A DNA stretch of 64,000 nucleotides from Carposina sasakii (taxonomy: Eukaryota > Arthropoda > Insecta > Lepidoptera > Carposinidae). The notes below the pieces were generated by a model that was not told the origin of the DNA, did no database searches, and saw only the letters and a list, made by a program, of their open reading frames with translations. The DNA lies in the NCBI GenBank assembly GCA_014607495.2, contig CP053159.1, positions 193,501-257,500 of the forward strand. Reading direction: 5' to 3'. The stretch's first letter is position 1, and the number at the start of each line of letters is the position of its first letter. Both the position numbers and the translations under genes were made by a program. This document shows positions 49,621-62,900 of the stretch, piece after piece.

Positions 49621-49754
49621 ATTTTAAAAAATTCGTTACGTCAATGTCAGTGAGTGTTTTTCGATCGGTCGGTCGATTTTCAATTTTCGCTGAATTATTT
49701 AATTAAATGTGGCAAACTTAGTATGTAAATGGTGTAGCTTATTTAATTTACACA
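49621..49754 (+). promoter_or_regulatory. Presumed core promoter and 5' UTR of TMEM147
   Basis: This short stretch between the palindrome and the TMEM147 ATG contains TTACGTCAAT, a CRE-like ACGTCA core, and GATCGGTCGGTCGATTTTC. No TATA box is evident. Placement as promoter or leader is inferred only from position. Confidence 0.35.
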
Positions 49755-51942
49755 ATGACACTTTACCACTTTGGAAACTGCTTGGCTTTATTGTATGCAC
49801 CATATCACATGGCATACAAGTTTTCTGGAATGTATGTATTTGAGGTTATTGATAATCCAATTATTAAGTAGTTACTACCTACACTTGTTTGTTCTCTTCC
49901 ATTCTTCCCTTCTTGAAGATATGTACGTGATAAGTTCTCAGTTTCATTAAGAGAAACTGACTGGAAACTAAGAATAACCATTCCCCGGCAGCTGCAGTAT
50001 GTGATTTTGATAGATAGTAGTTACCTAGTCATCTTTTACTCTTACCTACGTAAACCTCAATATTTTATTCACTTCTTACCTATAAAATTTCAGATCTGAA
50101 TATGCAACATTCTCAAAATGTGTCTACGCTGGAGGCATTTATATTTTCACTCAGTTGTGCAAAATGCTTCTCCTGGCTACATTCTTCCCAGACTATGATA
50201 GTAGTAGTGTTAATGGGGAATATGACTTTATACTGGTAAGTTTAAACTAAATAGATCATTAATTGTTTCAGTATGTACATAACTTAATTTAATTGGTACA
50301 AAAAAATATATAACATGCATTAGGCATTGCTCTCTCATGTTTTTAATCCTTCAGAAGAGATTATGTATAACATAAAACTAAAATTAAAAATGTTATTTGG
50401 TCTATTTCAGGAATTCTTGAAAGCAACAGTTGACTTTGCAGACTTGTTTGGCCTTTACTTTGCTCTGAACTCGGTGCCTGGCAAGGGTCATGCCAAGATA
50501 CTTACTGCAGCTATAGGATGGGCTAGTGCTGAGGTATGTAGTTGCTCATAGTCAAATCAAATAAAATATTTTATAATTTGTAATTTCAACGATATTGAAT
50601 GTAAAGTCAATGTTCTAGGTCATGCATCTGCATGCTACATGGTTTGGCTGTATGTATAGCTTTCATTCGGAAGTGACCATAAAAAAAGATGTCATTTGAA
50701 ATTTTAGTGATGTGAAACAAATAATCGATATTTATCATGGTTGACTTGTACAAGTATATCGATACTATTTAGTAACTAATATATTTATATAATAAAATAA
50801 TGCGTTTATTTTTGTTACGGACAGCTCTTGACAATTTTTTTTTTCATAAATATAATTTGAATATTGAATGTCCCGTGTAGTTGTAACTTAGATTTTACGT
50901 CATTTTGGTTATGAATCGGGCGATTATCCAAGTACACGTACATCACAGAGTTCGTAAATGGTTATTTTTTTTACAATAAAATTAGATTGAAATTAAAATT
51001 TAACTTTTTACTTAGAATTTACGCTGGCTGTGGAATCTCCCTTATAAACCTGCAGTTCTGGCTACTCCATTTCCATAGCACAGCCGTATGTGTATCTCTG
51101 TATGCACGCACAGATGGTGGTGACATTGTGCGTGCCGCTGTGGGCGGGCGCGCGCGGCGCGGAGTTCGACTGGCGCCACGTGCGCGGCGCGGCGGACGGC
51201 GGCGCGCGGCTGCTGGCGGCGGCGGCGGCAGCCGCACTGTGCTGGCTGCGCGCGCGCTCCGACCTGGCGCCGCGTCTGCGCAGCCGCGCGCTCGTGCTGC
51301 TGCTGCTGCAGCCGTACAGGTGACTACCGTTAGGGTTATTTCTTAATGCAGCCTACTGTTTGAATGTCTCAACAACAAATATATGAATATCCCCAACTTT
51401 TTTGTCAATATGTTTTAAGACACCTATAAATTATATACCTATAACTTTATGTATATAAATACTTTATGTAAAGAAAAAGAACATGTCAAGTATGTATTTA
51501 TTGCCGTTAGTTATATCTAGTAAAAACCGGAAAAAACACGTTTGTTGTATGGGAGCCCTACTTACATTATTATTTTATTATTAGAATTTGTAGCCGCAAC
51601 AGAAATACATCAATGAGAAACTTTCAACTTTATAACTTTCACAGTGTCCCGTCTGGAATTCTCCGGGTACGATTTCCTGAAAATTATAAGTAACAACTAG
51701 TATTAAATACTAGTTGTTACTTAAATTAGTATTAAATACTATTTGTTACTTAAATTAGTATTAAATACTAGTTGTTACTTAAATTTTTTGTCGTTTCCAG
51801 GGGTCTGATCGAGAACGGCGTGGGCTCACTGCTGGCGCTGGGTCCGTGGTCGCGGTTGGCACTGCGCGGTGTGCATGCTGCCGGCACCGCGCTCGCCGCG
51901 CTCGCGCTGTACGCCGTGCACGCCGAGCAGGTCGGGCACTAG
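49755..51942 (+). CDS. TMEM147: TMEM147, BOS complex (multipass translocon) subunit; complete, five exons
   Basis: Exons 49755-49831, 50094-50235, 50411-50533, 51114-51319 and 51801-51942 join in frame with GT-AG borders to give 229 residues; human TMEM147 is about 224. The N-terminus [14 protein letters not shown] and the blocks [27 protein letters not shown] and [14 protein letters not shown] align clearly with the TMEM147 family. The protein is almost entirely hydrophobic, as expected for a multi-span ER membrane protein. TMEM147 works with nicalin and NOMO at the Sec61 translocon to help insert multipass proteins. The start is the first ATG consistent with the conserved N-terminus. A four-codon upstream ORF (ATG near 49708) would be present if the transcript starts farther upstream. 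Exons 1-3 are AT-rich; exons 4-5 are extremely GC-rich, with a polyalanine stretch ([11 protein letters not shown]) in a normally variable region. Identity is very secure; exon borders are by eye. Confidence 0.94.
51014..51105 (+). repeat. Family R repeat fragment abutting TMEM147 exon 4
   Basis: The text ACGCTGGCTGTGGAATCTC to CAGCCGTATGTGTATCTC is the 3' half of the dispersed repeat also seen at 9178-9428 and 22975-23405. It ends within about 10 bp of the exon 4 acceptor at 51113/51114. The repeat therefore seems to supply most of the pyrimidine tract and perhaps the branch point of intron 3. Confidence 0.7.
51690..51785. repeat. Three 29-bp tandem units with a perfect palindrome, TMEM147 intron 4
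   Basis: Units begin at 51699, 51728 and 51757, each starting AGTATTAAATACT, itself a 13-nt palindrome. With the preceding GTAACAACT, 51690-51720 is a 31-nt perfect inverted repeat. The array ends about 15 bp before the exon 5 acceptor. Confidence 0.85.
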
Positions 51943-52137
51943 CGGCTGATGAAGATTCAAAGGCGTACTTGGAATATTGAGTAGAGTTCGTTTTATAGAA
52001 TAACTTTTTTCATTTTTTTTTTTTCATTTCTTAAAACATATTTTATAATAACTTCCTTGCCAGATTATGGAACATTTTTTGTATGCAGTAACACCGATGC
52101 ACATGGAAACTAGCGCCATTATCCAAAGGAACTATTT

Positions 52138-52143
52138 AATAAA
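52138..52143 (+). terminator. Candidate polyadenylation signal of TMEM147
   Basis: AATAAA lies about 196 bp after the TMEM147 stop codon. A second AATAAA is at 52513-52518. Which one is used cannot be told from sequence. Confidence 0.35.
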
Positions 52144-53089
52144 ACGCACTCTAATAGGAATTCCCTTTTTATTTTATGAAACTGTTTATTATTTTAGGTC
52201 AAAGGAATTAATTTATAAAATTCATGTTTATGTGAAAAGTGCTCATGTTATTTATTAATGGCTGCAAAATAATATTGAACTCGTCTCCAGGGACTGAGGT
52301 GGTATTTATTACCTTCTATTTATTACATTTTACCGGCGCTATTACTAGGTTTATTGTTATTAAGCATCAAAGGTTTTGTAGTATTACTATTTAAAAAACT
52401 TTCTGTCTATGTTGTATTCAGCACTCATATTTGATAGAATATTATATAAATGAATAGAGAAGTATGTTTGTGTGGTTTGTTTAAAATTATATTCCAATAG
52501 AGTGATAAGGGGAATAAATAAAATAAGAATAAATGGCTCTATGATAAATCAAAATAGTTTTATTGCAACTGTCAATGCTACATACAATAACAGGCTCTCC
52601 TTGTGAAATTTGCCAATGCATAGCAGTCTTAATTATTTTAATGTGATGTTTTTTTATACTGTGTCTTCCATTCCAAGCATGACACGTGTCTGACCTGGAG
52701 GGCTATTCCGTTGAAAGGTAATAAACGATGTACTTTTGCGCGATTGCTCTCCTGTTGTGTATGAAATAAATGTACAAATTCATAAACTCTACAACATTTT
52801 ACATAAATAAAATTAATTCGATAAAATAAGTAGGGAGGCAATGAAAAATATTGACAAGTTTAGTGGTGGTTGATTTTTAACATCCATGAAGTTTCTGTGG
52901 TGAGCTAAGGTCGTAATTTTTAACTCTGGATTGGAAAATGGGCTGATGCTTAAAGTCGTTTCTTAATTTGATACTGCATGATCATAATATCTATAATTTT
53001 TGAAGATAAGGGTCACTTTGTGGGGTTAATTAATATAATTAGATTTTTAAATGGAAAATACAGTTGTATGTAGTTAAAAATAGCATTCT

Positions 53090-53359
53090 ATGAAATCTTT
53101 TTTTGAGCTGTCAGACGCTCTTAGCACTCTTCCGCATCGCAACTGTTGGGTGAATTCCGCTGCAGTCAAGTGTAGTTTGAACCAAAGAGATGCATTACGC
53201 CTGTTTGAACGACGGCTCGAGTCAGTCGAGTTGAATACCGGATTTGATGGTTTAGTTAGCTTCAACCTGTCGCAATTTGTCTTTGTCATCCGTCAGACAA
53301 ACACGAGCGCTTACAACGCGGAACCATATTACAAATCGCGGAAGTGGTCTTTGGTTTAG
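53090..53359 (+). CDS. Unrecognised 89-codon ORF between the two genes
   Basis: This ORF runs from an ATG at 53090 to a TAG at 53357-53359 in an island less AT-rich than its flanks. The encoded protein has no motif I recognise, and the opposite strand is also open for 71 and 62 codons here. It may be chance, a conserved noncoding block or part of an unannotated transcript. Confidence 0.12.
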   Translation: MKSFFELSDALSTLPHRNCWVNSAAVKCSLNQRDALRLFERRLESVELNTGFDGLVSFNLSQFVFVIRQTNTSAYNAEPYYKSRKWSLV

Positions 53360-53995
53360 TTAGGTTAGTTAGTGTTGGAGCAAATGGACGAAACCTCTCG
53401 GTGGGGAAAGAGATAAAATATACCCAAAGCCGCGGCAGAGGTGTGCTGCGGGGATTAAAGTCCCATTTAATCACAATATTTTATTATATTCTGATTTAAG
53501 TATTTTACAAGCCTTACATCATATGGTTAAGTCGGCTTGTTTTAATCATAATAAATAAATAGTCTACGATTTTGTTTTCGAAATCTTACATGGCTATCGA
53601 TTATTCATACAAATCGAAACATTCAGCCCTATTTTCAGAAAAAAAACATAAATGTCACTGTCAAAACAATTGCTGATCAACAACAACCACGCACGGAACG
53701 AAATATTTTATTTTTGTGTTTTCTGGGCTTCATTTCCTCGTTTTTGTTACGAAATTTACTTACTTTTAATGTTGTCAGTCCGTCAAATATTACCTATAGG
53801 TTACTAGGATCCTAGAGAAGACGCCTATGGATTTATGAGACAATTCGGAAACCACCCTCAAAAGGAGCGGTATTGGACCTCCTACCCGCTTCTGTGCTTT
53901 AATTAACTTTGTGTGTGATCAGCAGCGTTATTACAGCAGTGCCCTTTATTGTATAGTTATTAGTTTCAATATGTAATCAAATACATCACTTCACG

Positions 53996-56900
53996 ATGTT
54001 TTTTAAGTGTTTGTTTATGCTAATAGCTGTGTCTAGCTTGTCAAGAGCACAAACAGATACAAGATGCGGTAACCACTCACTAACCACGATTACCCCATCA
54101 TCTGATGATATAAAAGGGCGATATGTTGTTGAATCCTGTGATAGAATAAGCAGTCATCGTAAAAATAAGTGGAAGATGCACATTACATATATGAAAAATG
54201 TTAATAAAACAGAATGCCTTAGCTATGTAAACCCACATATCAAACAAAATTGGCACACAAATTTAGAGGAATCATTATCAAATAATGAAAATTGTAGTAG
54301 CTACGTAAGTATAAAAACCTTGTTGGTATCTATAGCAATATGCAATTTATTATTAAAGTTTGCATTTATTAAATCATTTTAAAGTGTTTTTTTTATATAT
54401 AACTTTTCATTATCAAACCTAAATTTAATTCAATGTAATTTAATTTACCATAGGTTTGTGTGAACAAAACTGTGGATCTATTATTTGAGAGTTGCTACAA
54501 GCTGCAGAGTTCGTACGGCAGCATCCCAACGGAAGGGTTCCACTACATCGAGAACGGACTCAGCCTGGAGTACTTTGCAGATAGCAATCCTGAAGTAGCC
54601 ATCATTCAACATGTGTAAGTGGTATTGCAGTTTATACTATATCATCATCATCATTTACCTGCCGTACACTAATAACTATAGTGTAATCTTATTTATTTAA
54701 TGCTTATTGTTTGTTAATTCTAACCATTCTAGTTATGTAATTTGAATGAAGTGTAAACTCCATGTAACATCACATGATTTAACGACAAACTCCCTAAAGC
54801 ATCGAAATCACACATCAATCACAAATCACATTTCTAAGAAATCTTTCTTTTGTTTACAAATTGGGATTGCTTTCACATGTAGGCTGTTTTTAGTGGACTT
54901 AGTGTTCAAAATGAAATGTTTTTAAGTAATTATAATTACTAGCACTAGTCTGAAATAAACTTTCTCTTTTCCTAATACAGATTTACTTCCATTTTACAAC
55001 AACACTATAACGTCAAAATATGCATGGTCCTTGAAAATCGTTATATAGAGTTTACACTGTAGTTATTAATTTAATTATCTAAAGGTCAATAAGAGTCATA
55101 TCTTTTTTATACAACACAGATTATGCATATTATGTGCAGCTTCATCATCGGAAAAGATGGTTGATTGATAAGTTTCAGAGTTGCTAAAACTAGGCTGCAT
55201 TTTGTTTTTACTATGTGTGATACGGTAAAGAATCTAAATTTAATAGTAATCATCAAAATTGTCCCTCAGTTTTATGCCAAGAGTTACCCCACTTGATGGT
55301 ATACATCAGCTCAGACCATATTGATTGTAACTTGTAAGCCTAGAAATATGTATGTAACTATTACCATTTTGAAAAATACTTTAACCAACCCTGTTTGTTA
55401 TTAATTTCAGTAAAGGAATAACAGCAAAATGGGTCCTCAACCATGTGCCAATCACCAAGTTTACAATGCAGCTGTGTAATAACACTGAGGTATGTAAACT
55501 GAGTATATTTTAAAATTATTAATAAAGAAAATGGAAAAAATTCTTCATCCGAGTGGGAATCGAACCCAAGACAGCTGCAAACCGTGCCAGCTGTATATTC
55601 TAATAATCACAGTATTGATTATTTCGTATTTCAGGAAATCTTCTCTTACTGTTCTGCTCCCCTATATTCCTATGAGATATACCTATACATTGCCAAATTT
55701 CAGCTTAATAAGACTAGTATTTTATTAAATGTTAAGTGCAAAGTTAAGTTTTTAGTAGTGACAGTGACGGATTTACCAGCAGGCTGAGTAGGCTCGAGCC
55801 TAGGGCGGCAGATTTTGGGGGCGGCAAATTTGGGGAACGATTTTTTTTTTTTTTACCTCATAGAAATCAAAAATATTTTTCTATGACGGTTTTCTGATGT
55901 CTTACAGATAGAAGTCTGCAACAAATTTTGTCGATGACTTTTCTCTCTCACTTGTCATTGCACATTCCGAGAGTAGCAAACTTCTATATTCTAGAGTAAA
56001 ACAGCTAGTTCGCCGCCCCTCAAGCAGTGATCGGCCTCGCGCCTCTGCGCCCTTTGCCCACACTTCTTATGAGTGAAAAGAGCGCAATTGTAAAAATATG
56101 CCCTATTGTCAATTTCAACGAAATTGTTGCATTGTAAAAATAATGTATGATATGACAATTGTTGAGGCAAGGGCGGCAAAAACTATTCAGCCTATACCTT
56201 GAAAATTTGTAAATCCGTCACTGAGTAGTGAATATGTATAGACACCTTTAAAAATAAATAGCGGAACAAAGGCTGCTGAAATTCATAATTCTATTTTATC
56301 CTAACCATATCAGAACATTGTCAAATGATATTAAATTATCAAATCTATTTCATAGAATAACTTCTGAATGCGTACAATGAATTTGGTGACAGTGAGATGT
56401 CTCACTTTTAAACGTCAAATCCACAGAGCTAAATAATAACTAGACAAGGCAAGTATTTCTATTTGGTGTGCAAAAAGGGATTGCAAACCACTTCTATCAG
56501 TCCTAATTTACTCAGTCTGGCTTGAGAATGAGTTGTTTATTCTAATTCTTAGGTCTATTTTTACATGCAAAGTACATACACTTAGTTTATCTAGTTATTA
56601 ATAGCTCTGTGAGTTTGACATTTAAAATTGAGACATCTCACTCTCACCAAATTCATCATACGGGTGCTGGCCGTGCCTGATTTCGAATGAACCATCTCTG
56701 TATAAAGTTACACAGATTATGTCAACACAAAGCAACTAACGCCATCCTACAATGTGACTAATTAGTGAAACTCTACTTGTAGACTCTAGACTTGAGCGTG
56801 TTAATGAACTGAACATCTAAACAAACAAAACTCTTAAGAGTTAATTGTACCTATAAATATATAGGCACAGAAGGTCCTTAGTTGTCTATTGAAATGGCAT

Positions 56901-59900
56901 TGCTGTATGCAGGACGCATAAATATTCACACACTTTACAACATATTAACCTAGTCCCACACTAAGATCCCTAAAGTCTTGTGTCATGGGTACTAAGCAAT
57001 GCTATACCGATATAAATACCTACATAGATAATTTTAAAGTAATGTCCATGACTTTCAAACACCGATATCAATCATCAATGCTTGCACCTATCGGGGTTTG
57101 TATTCAGGACCTATGGCTTCGCAGACAGGCTCACTACCAACTGCGCCAAATCTATCGTCTCTTATCTGTCATTAACAGAAACAATTTTAGTATTGATTGA
57201 TTGTCGTCTAAATCAGAAGGGATATATAAATCAATGCATGTGAAGGTCGCAGGTTCGATACCAGTAGGTGTTTAGTGAAGCGCTAAAGTGATACGCTAAA
57301 TTTCGTCTAACTAAACTATAGCGTCACATGTTTCAATATAAACAAGTGACTTATCGCTTTCGCAATAGGAGCTGTAATTCCAATGTAAATGCCCGGCCTT
57401 GGGTTTCGTAGTTACATTTAGCTACTAGCGAAACTAGTTATGGTTAATGTTAATTGTAATTTTATTCAAACTGTGGGTACTGAATTCATTAGGCATATAC
57501 TTATAGGGTTTTTGACGTTATACATTTACTTCGGCATTGATTGGGTGATTTTTCATTCTGGATATCTTTACAATCTGGTAACTAGTGATTAACAAGTCAA
57601 TCTTAATAATGACATGACGCTTTCTAAAAATACACAAGTATAATTAGTTACATACTTCGGTTACCATAGTTTAACCAAGTGGCAATGTATCACGAATAAA
57701 GACTCTTCCTCAATGACAAACCCAATTGCCTAAATTAGTTAAACTGCTACTACTTCCTTTCTACGATGTGTTTACTAAGAGCTATTGAAGCACTATGCAA
57801 TGTGAATAGAAGTTCGATTATACAGTTCGATCTATACAGTTGTTTGGAGCTAGTTGATGTAATGTATGTAGGCTCTCAGAAACTCGATGTCGGTATGAAT
57901 GTCAAGAATCAACAAAGAGAAGCCTAAAATGTCCTAGGCAGGCATCTGATAAGGATTTCCCGAAATTCCCACAGGAACAGCAAAAATGGAAATTCTAAAT
58001 TCTACGCGGACGACATTACATGGGCGTCCGCTAGTTCTCCATACAGGTGATTTTTGGTCGTCAACGTTCCCAAAAACTACGGAATCTCCTCATCATCACG
58101 ATCATTTTTCTCCATGGAAGCATGCCTGGAAAGTGACTGGTTTCCAAAATATTCCGTCCAAAATTGAGTAAATAGACTGCGTTTTTCTGCATAAATGCAC
58201 ATTGACGCGTGTAGCAAGATTTTTTCATGAGAAATAATTAATATCTGTCTATGAAAAAACCAGCATAAACACTGGACACTATAAATTTCGTCCGATCAAG
58301 TAATAAAAAAAAATCCAAAATGATCTACATTGTTTCCCAGCATTTTTTTTGGCATAAACTTACTTTATTTCATGTATAGAGTACGTACCCTTCGTTAAGA
58401 GTGGCAACGAAGAAACATCCCCTGTAGGTATATTGAGCCAGAAGTATTATGGAATTAATCTGAACCTTAGTAAAAAATACTTACAAAAACATACGACATA
58501 AGGAAAACATAATATGAACACCAGCACGAAAGTTTCCGACTCACATAGAGTGTATAATTAAAGGTCATCAACATGCCTAACTGAATTCATTGATAATAAA
58601 ATTATTTATGATGCGTCATCTTATCTATTTAAATGATAATTGACTTCCTCAAGAATTGCGTAGACGTGAATGCGTATCTGAAAGCAAACACAGGCTTCCT
58701 TTACTTAGATACATTTAGATTAAATCACTTTATATACTGACTTACCTACTTATCTTCAGATTTACTAAAAACCGATGTAGGGGAGCGCCAATACGAAAAC
58801 GGGAATTATTCAGTCAACGCGGACGATTCCGCTTGCAGTAGCTAGTATTGATGATGTATTTATAAGTAAACTTGATCTTGACATGAACTTCATGTCTAGA
58901 AGCCACTTGACTGATAGATAACGAGGTACGTAAGTACTTCTAGCCAATATCATTATTAAATGAATAATATGTATGCTAAACGTGCTTCTGGGATCTACCT
59001 TATTATACTGCAGTTTTGGCTACCACACTTCGGAAACAGCTGTCTACTCATATATGTGTGTAGGTATAGTATATATAGTGGACGCCCGCGACTTCGTCGT
59101 GGATTGCGGAAAAACAAAGTCGAAATTACCCGGGATAAAATATTTTTCCGAGATAAAAAGTAGCTAGTGTGTTAATCCAGAGTGTCGGCTAAGTCCATAC
59201 CAAATTTTATTAAAATCGCTCCAGCCCCACTGTCATGATGCAGTCAATGCAGTGACACGAAAATGTGGTGATCATCGGAACTAGCATTACACGTCGAGTC
59301 GTTGTATCCCTAAAAAAAACCCTAAAAAATTCTGCCCCTAAAAAGTCCCCTAGTTATCTTTTTTTTCCCCTAAATTTGGGGGTGAAACCCCTAACTTGTC
59401 ACCACTGTTTTATACAACACATAAACGAGTAATTTATGTGTGAAATATTCTCGTGGCTGTAGGACTAAAAACGTTAATAAACATAATTTGTTGATAAAAA
59501 TTAATCTGTCGTACTCGTACTAAGTTAGATGTAAACAGACAACTTATAAAAATATTTATGTAGAACCTCAAGTTTATTTTCGTTTACTTATACTTTTAAA
59601 GAAAAACATTTTTTTTTTGTTGTCACATGCAGCATAATGTGAGGTGAAAACTTGGTGAGTGTTTTCTTTCATCTCAATCTTGAGGCGGGTATGTATCCAT
59701 TGTGGAAGTGAGATGTTTGCTCGACATTATAGCGATGTCTCGCTTTTAAATACAACGAAAACTCGGAAAGATTTCCTATTTGATTCATTAACTGTCTTTG
59801 TGCCCAAAATAAGACCAATTTATCTAATCAGAAAGTCAAACAGGTCTAAAGTAACTGAGTTAATAGGTTAGGTTAGCTGGTAGAAAACGCCTTTTTTATA

Positions 59901-62900
59901 TTAAATTGACTTCCGCTTAACAACGCGCCTGATGGTAAGCACCGTTGCAGTCTAAGATGGAGCGCGCTTGCCTAAAAGATACCGGTTCACTCTCGACTCG
60001 AATACCGCAAGATTATAGTTCACGGGGAACAGGGATTCAGGCAGAGAGTTCCATAGCTTGGCCGTTCGCACTATGAATGTAGAAGCAAAACGCTTAGTAC
60101 GAGTTTTCGGCACTTTAACTGTGAACCGGTGCCGCCTTGACGTCTCCCTGGTCGTCCGGTGGTAGAAGGGTGCTGGGGGAATTAGGTCGTGAAGTCCCAA
60201 CGCACACTAGAGACTTGCAACTTTACGTCGATGCTCTAGGCTTGTTCAGAATGTTTTTTCTAGTACAATAAAGAATTCTATCTGCCTACCTTCCAGCACC
60301 GCGTATGCGAGGACATAACCGACTCGTGCGCCGTGCACAGCTGGTTCGCGGTCACTTGCTCCGTGCCGCCCCGCGCGGGATGCCGCGTGCTGCGACTCGT
60401 GCGGCACGCGGCGTGGCAGATGTCGGACGTGGTGGACGATCACTACTCGGACGTGTTCTGTGAGTCTGCCTTCATTGTTTTATGGCTTTAGTATTACTTT
60501 TACTTATAATAATTAATTTTGTAATACTTGTTTTTGAATCAATTAGGAGAGCAAAAAGGAGATATAAGATAATAATAAAAAATTATAACAATTAGAAAGT
60601 ACAGACAAATAATTAACTTCATAAAATATCTTCTATCTATATCTATACATGGAAGATATATGAGAAAACATATTATAGGAGACCTTTATCAACGTGAAGT
60701 GGGTAGGTACGCAATAGTACCCAAAAGGACGACTTTTGGAATTTTTGTCGATTTGTCTGTACGTTTGTGCACGCTAATCTGTACCTTCTAATTGTTATAA
60801 TTTTATTACTTCTCTTATATGTATCTCCTTTTTTTCTTGTCTTGACTTGTGTATATGTATAAGCCAAATCACTACTAATGTATGCTTAGATCTTTTAAAC
60901 CACGCAACGGATCTTGATGCGGTTTTTTTTATAGACTAATTCAAGGGGAAGGGTTATATGTATAGTATCGCTAGTATACAATATTCATGAAGAAGGTATA
61001 AAAGAGGAGTTGGGATTATGAAGTGAGTCTTGTGGCAATCGTGAGGCCATGACGTCATGATAGGGGCGGAGCTTCAGCGTCAGTGTAACGCAGTAGCTGT
61101 AACCACACGCTTGTGCTCCGAAATGTAACCATATTAAAATTAGAAAGACACTAGCGCTTTTATCAGGGTACTTTATTACTAAAACGTAGTATAATATTGC
61201 CATCTAGTGATGAGTAATTGCACTAGCAAAACAATCTTGAACCATATTGATAATGAACAAGTAGTTTGACTAGTCGCTACAAGGTGGTTTCTATGTAAAT
61301 GGGCAGGGCTACAGTGTTCAATGCTCCCCTCGTCCCATAGTTCACCCCCGCTCCGCGGCACACTATTTTTGTATGACACTACTCCTCTTTTATTTCTTCT
61401 CCATGACAATATTCTATTCTATGACTCTAGTAGTAATTAGGCTTATTGATCAGGTTTCACAGTCGACGCGCCGCTGGACATAGACACCAGCGCCCGCGAC
61501 CGGCGCACGCTGGCGCTCGTGGGCGCGGGTAGCGCTGTCCTGCTCGCACTGGCGGGCGGCGCGTGCTGTCTCGCTCTGGCGCGCCGCCCGAGTGCCGTCA
61601 GGAAGCGAGTGCTCGAGAGGTGGAGGCGGTGAGTGTTATATTTCATTATCAAATCTCGCAAAATCATTTATTTCAGACGTTATTCATTATTAAAGGTGTT
61701 ATAATAGTCACAATGTCCGCAGTAAAATGACTTATGACTCCGCGTGTAGCGAGATATTGCGACTACTATACTACTAGGCGCTTACGTAAATCAATAATTA
61801 TAATTGACCCGGTAGCTCAGTGGTAAGAGCGCTGGCACGGAATGCAGAGGTCGTGGGTTCGAGTCCCACTCGGGTGAAGAATTTTTTCCATTTCTTTATT
61901 AATAATTTTACTATAATTATAATGTTTAAATTACGTACATAGGTACTATATTACGGCTGATCGATATAACTAAATAAAACAAAGTTGTCCTGTTGTCTGT
62001 CCCTATGCATGCTTATATTTTCAAAACTGCGATTTTGATGGAATCTTACTATCTTATCTTACTAATATTATAAACGCGAAAGTTTGTGAGTATGGATAGA
62101 TGGATTTTTGTTATTCTTTCACGTGAAAACGGCTGGAGCTACTTTATTGAGTTAGCTGACACTCTGGATTAACACATAGGCTACTTTTTATCCCGGGAAA
62201 ATATTTTTATTCCGGATAATTTCGACATTTTGTTTTTTCTGCAGTCCACGCGGACGAAGTCGCGGGCGTCTACTAGTTTTTAATATATATAATGATTCTA
62301 GAGGAAGGTTTATGTATAACTAGGGTTCCGCCCTGGGTTCACTCGGGTGTAGTGACTCGTCACGCGGACTTAGTCATGGACGACCGTTATTATTTCCATG
62401 AAACGGACTATATATACTGCCGTTTATCTTGTCTAATCTATTATTAAAAAATTTATTGTTGTTCGTTAGTCTCGCTAAAACTGAACCATTTGGCTAATTT
62501 TAGTCTTGAAATGTTCGTGGGAAGGTTCAAACGGTAATAAAATAGGCAAAATTGCGAGGAAAATAAATACTAAAAAGGACAAATTAATACGTTCAGAATA
62601 TGTACCGAGAGGACGGGCCACTAATAATATTCTACAATTACAAGTACTGAAAGTGGCTTTCTCACTACAAGTGTCCATGACTATTTAGAGACTGGTGTTT
62701 GTAGAGTATTAAAAGTTTTGACTGCTGATTTCGGAATTATTTGAAATTATGCTTATATTTAAACGTAGGCTAGGTACTTATGAACTAAGGTGGTGTAAGA
62801 AGTAATAAATTAAATTGACCAATCATAAACGATCGCAACGATAGGTACGAAGGAGATGGTTGATATTGTTATCTTGCTCGCACGTGTATGTAGCTGTCGA

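Noticed and set aside
50987..51346. 119-codon frame overlapping TMEM147 exon 4
   Set aside because: Wrong frame for TMEM147; a GC-rich shadow with Arg/Ala runs.
54305..54382. Read-through of receptor exon 1 as a 128-residue single-exon protein
   Set aside because: A consensus donor (TAC|GTAAGT) ends the exon at 54304 and the next exon joins in phase; the read-through is probably intron.
61805..61880. A functional tRNA gene
   Set aside because: The T-arm and boxes are good, but the anticodon arm is one or two bases short, the unit recurs with a fixed 3' tail and it has target-site duplications, so it is a SINE.
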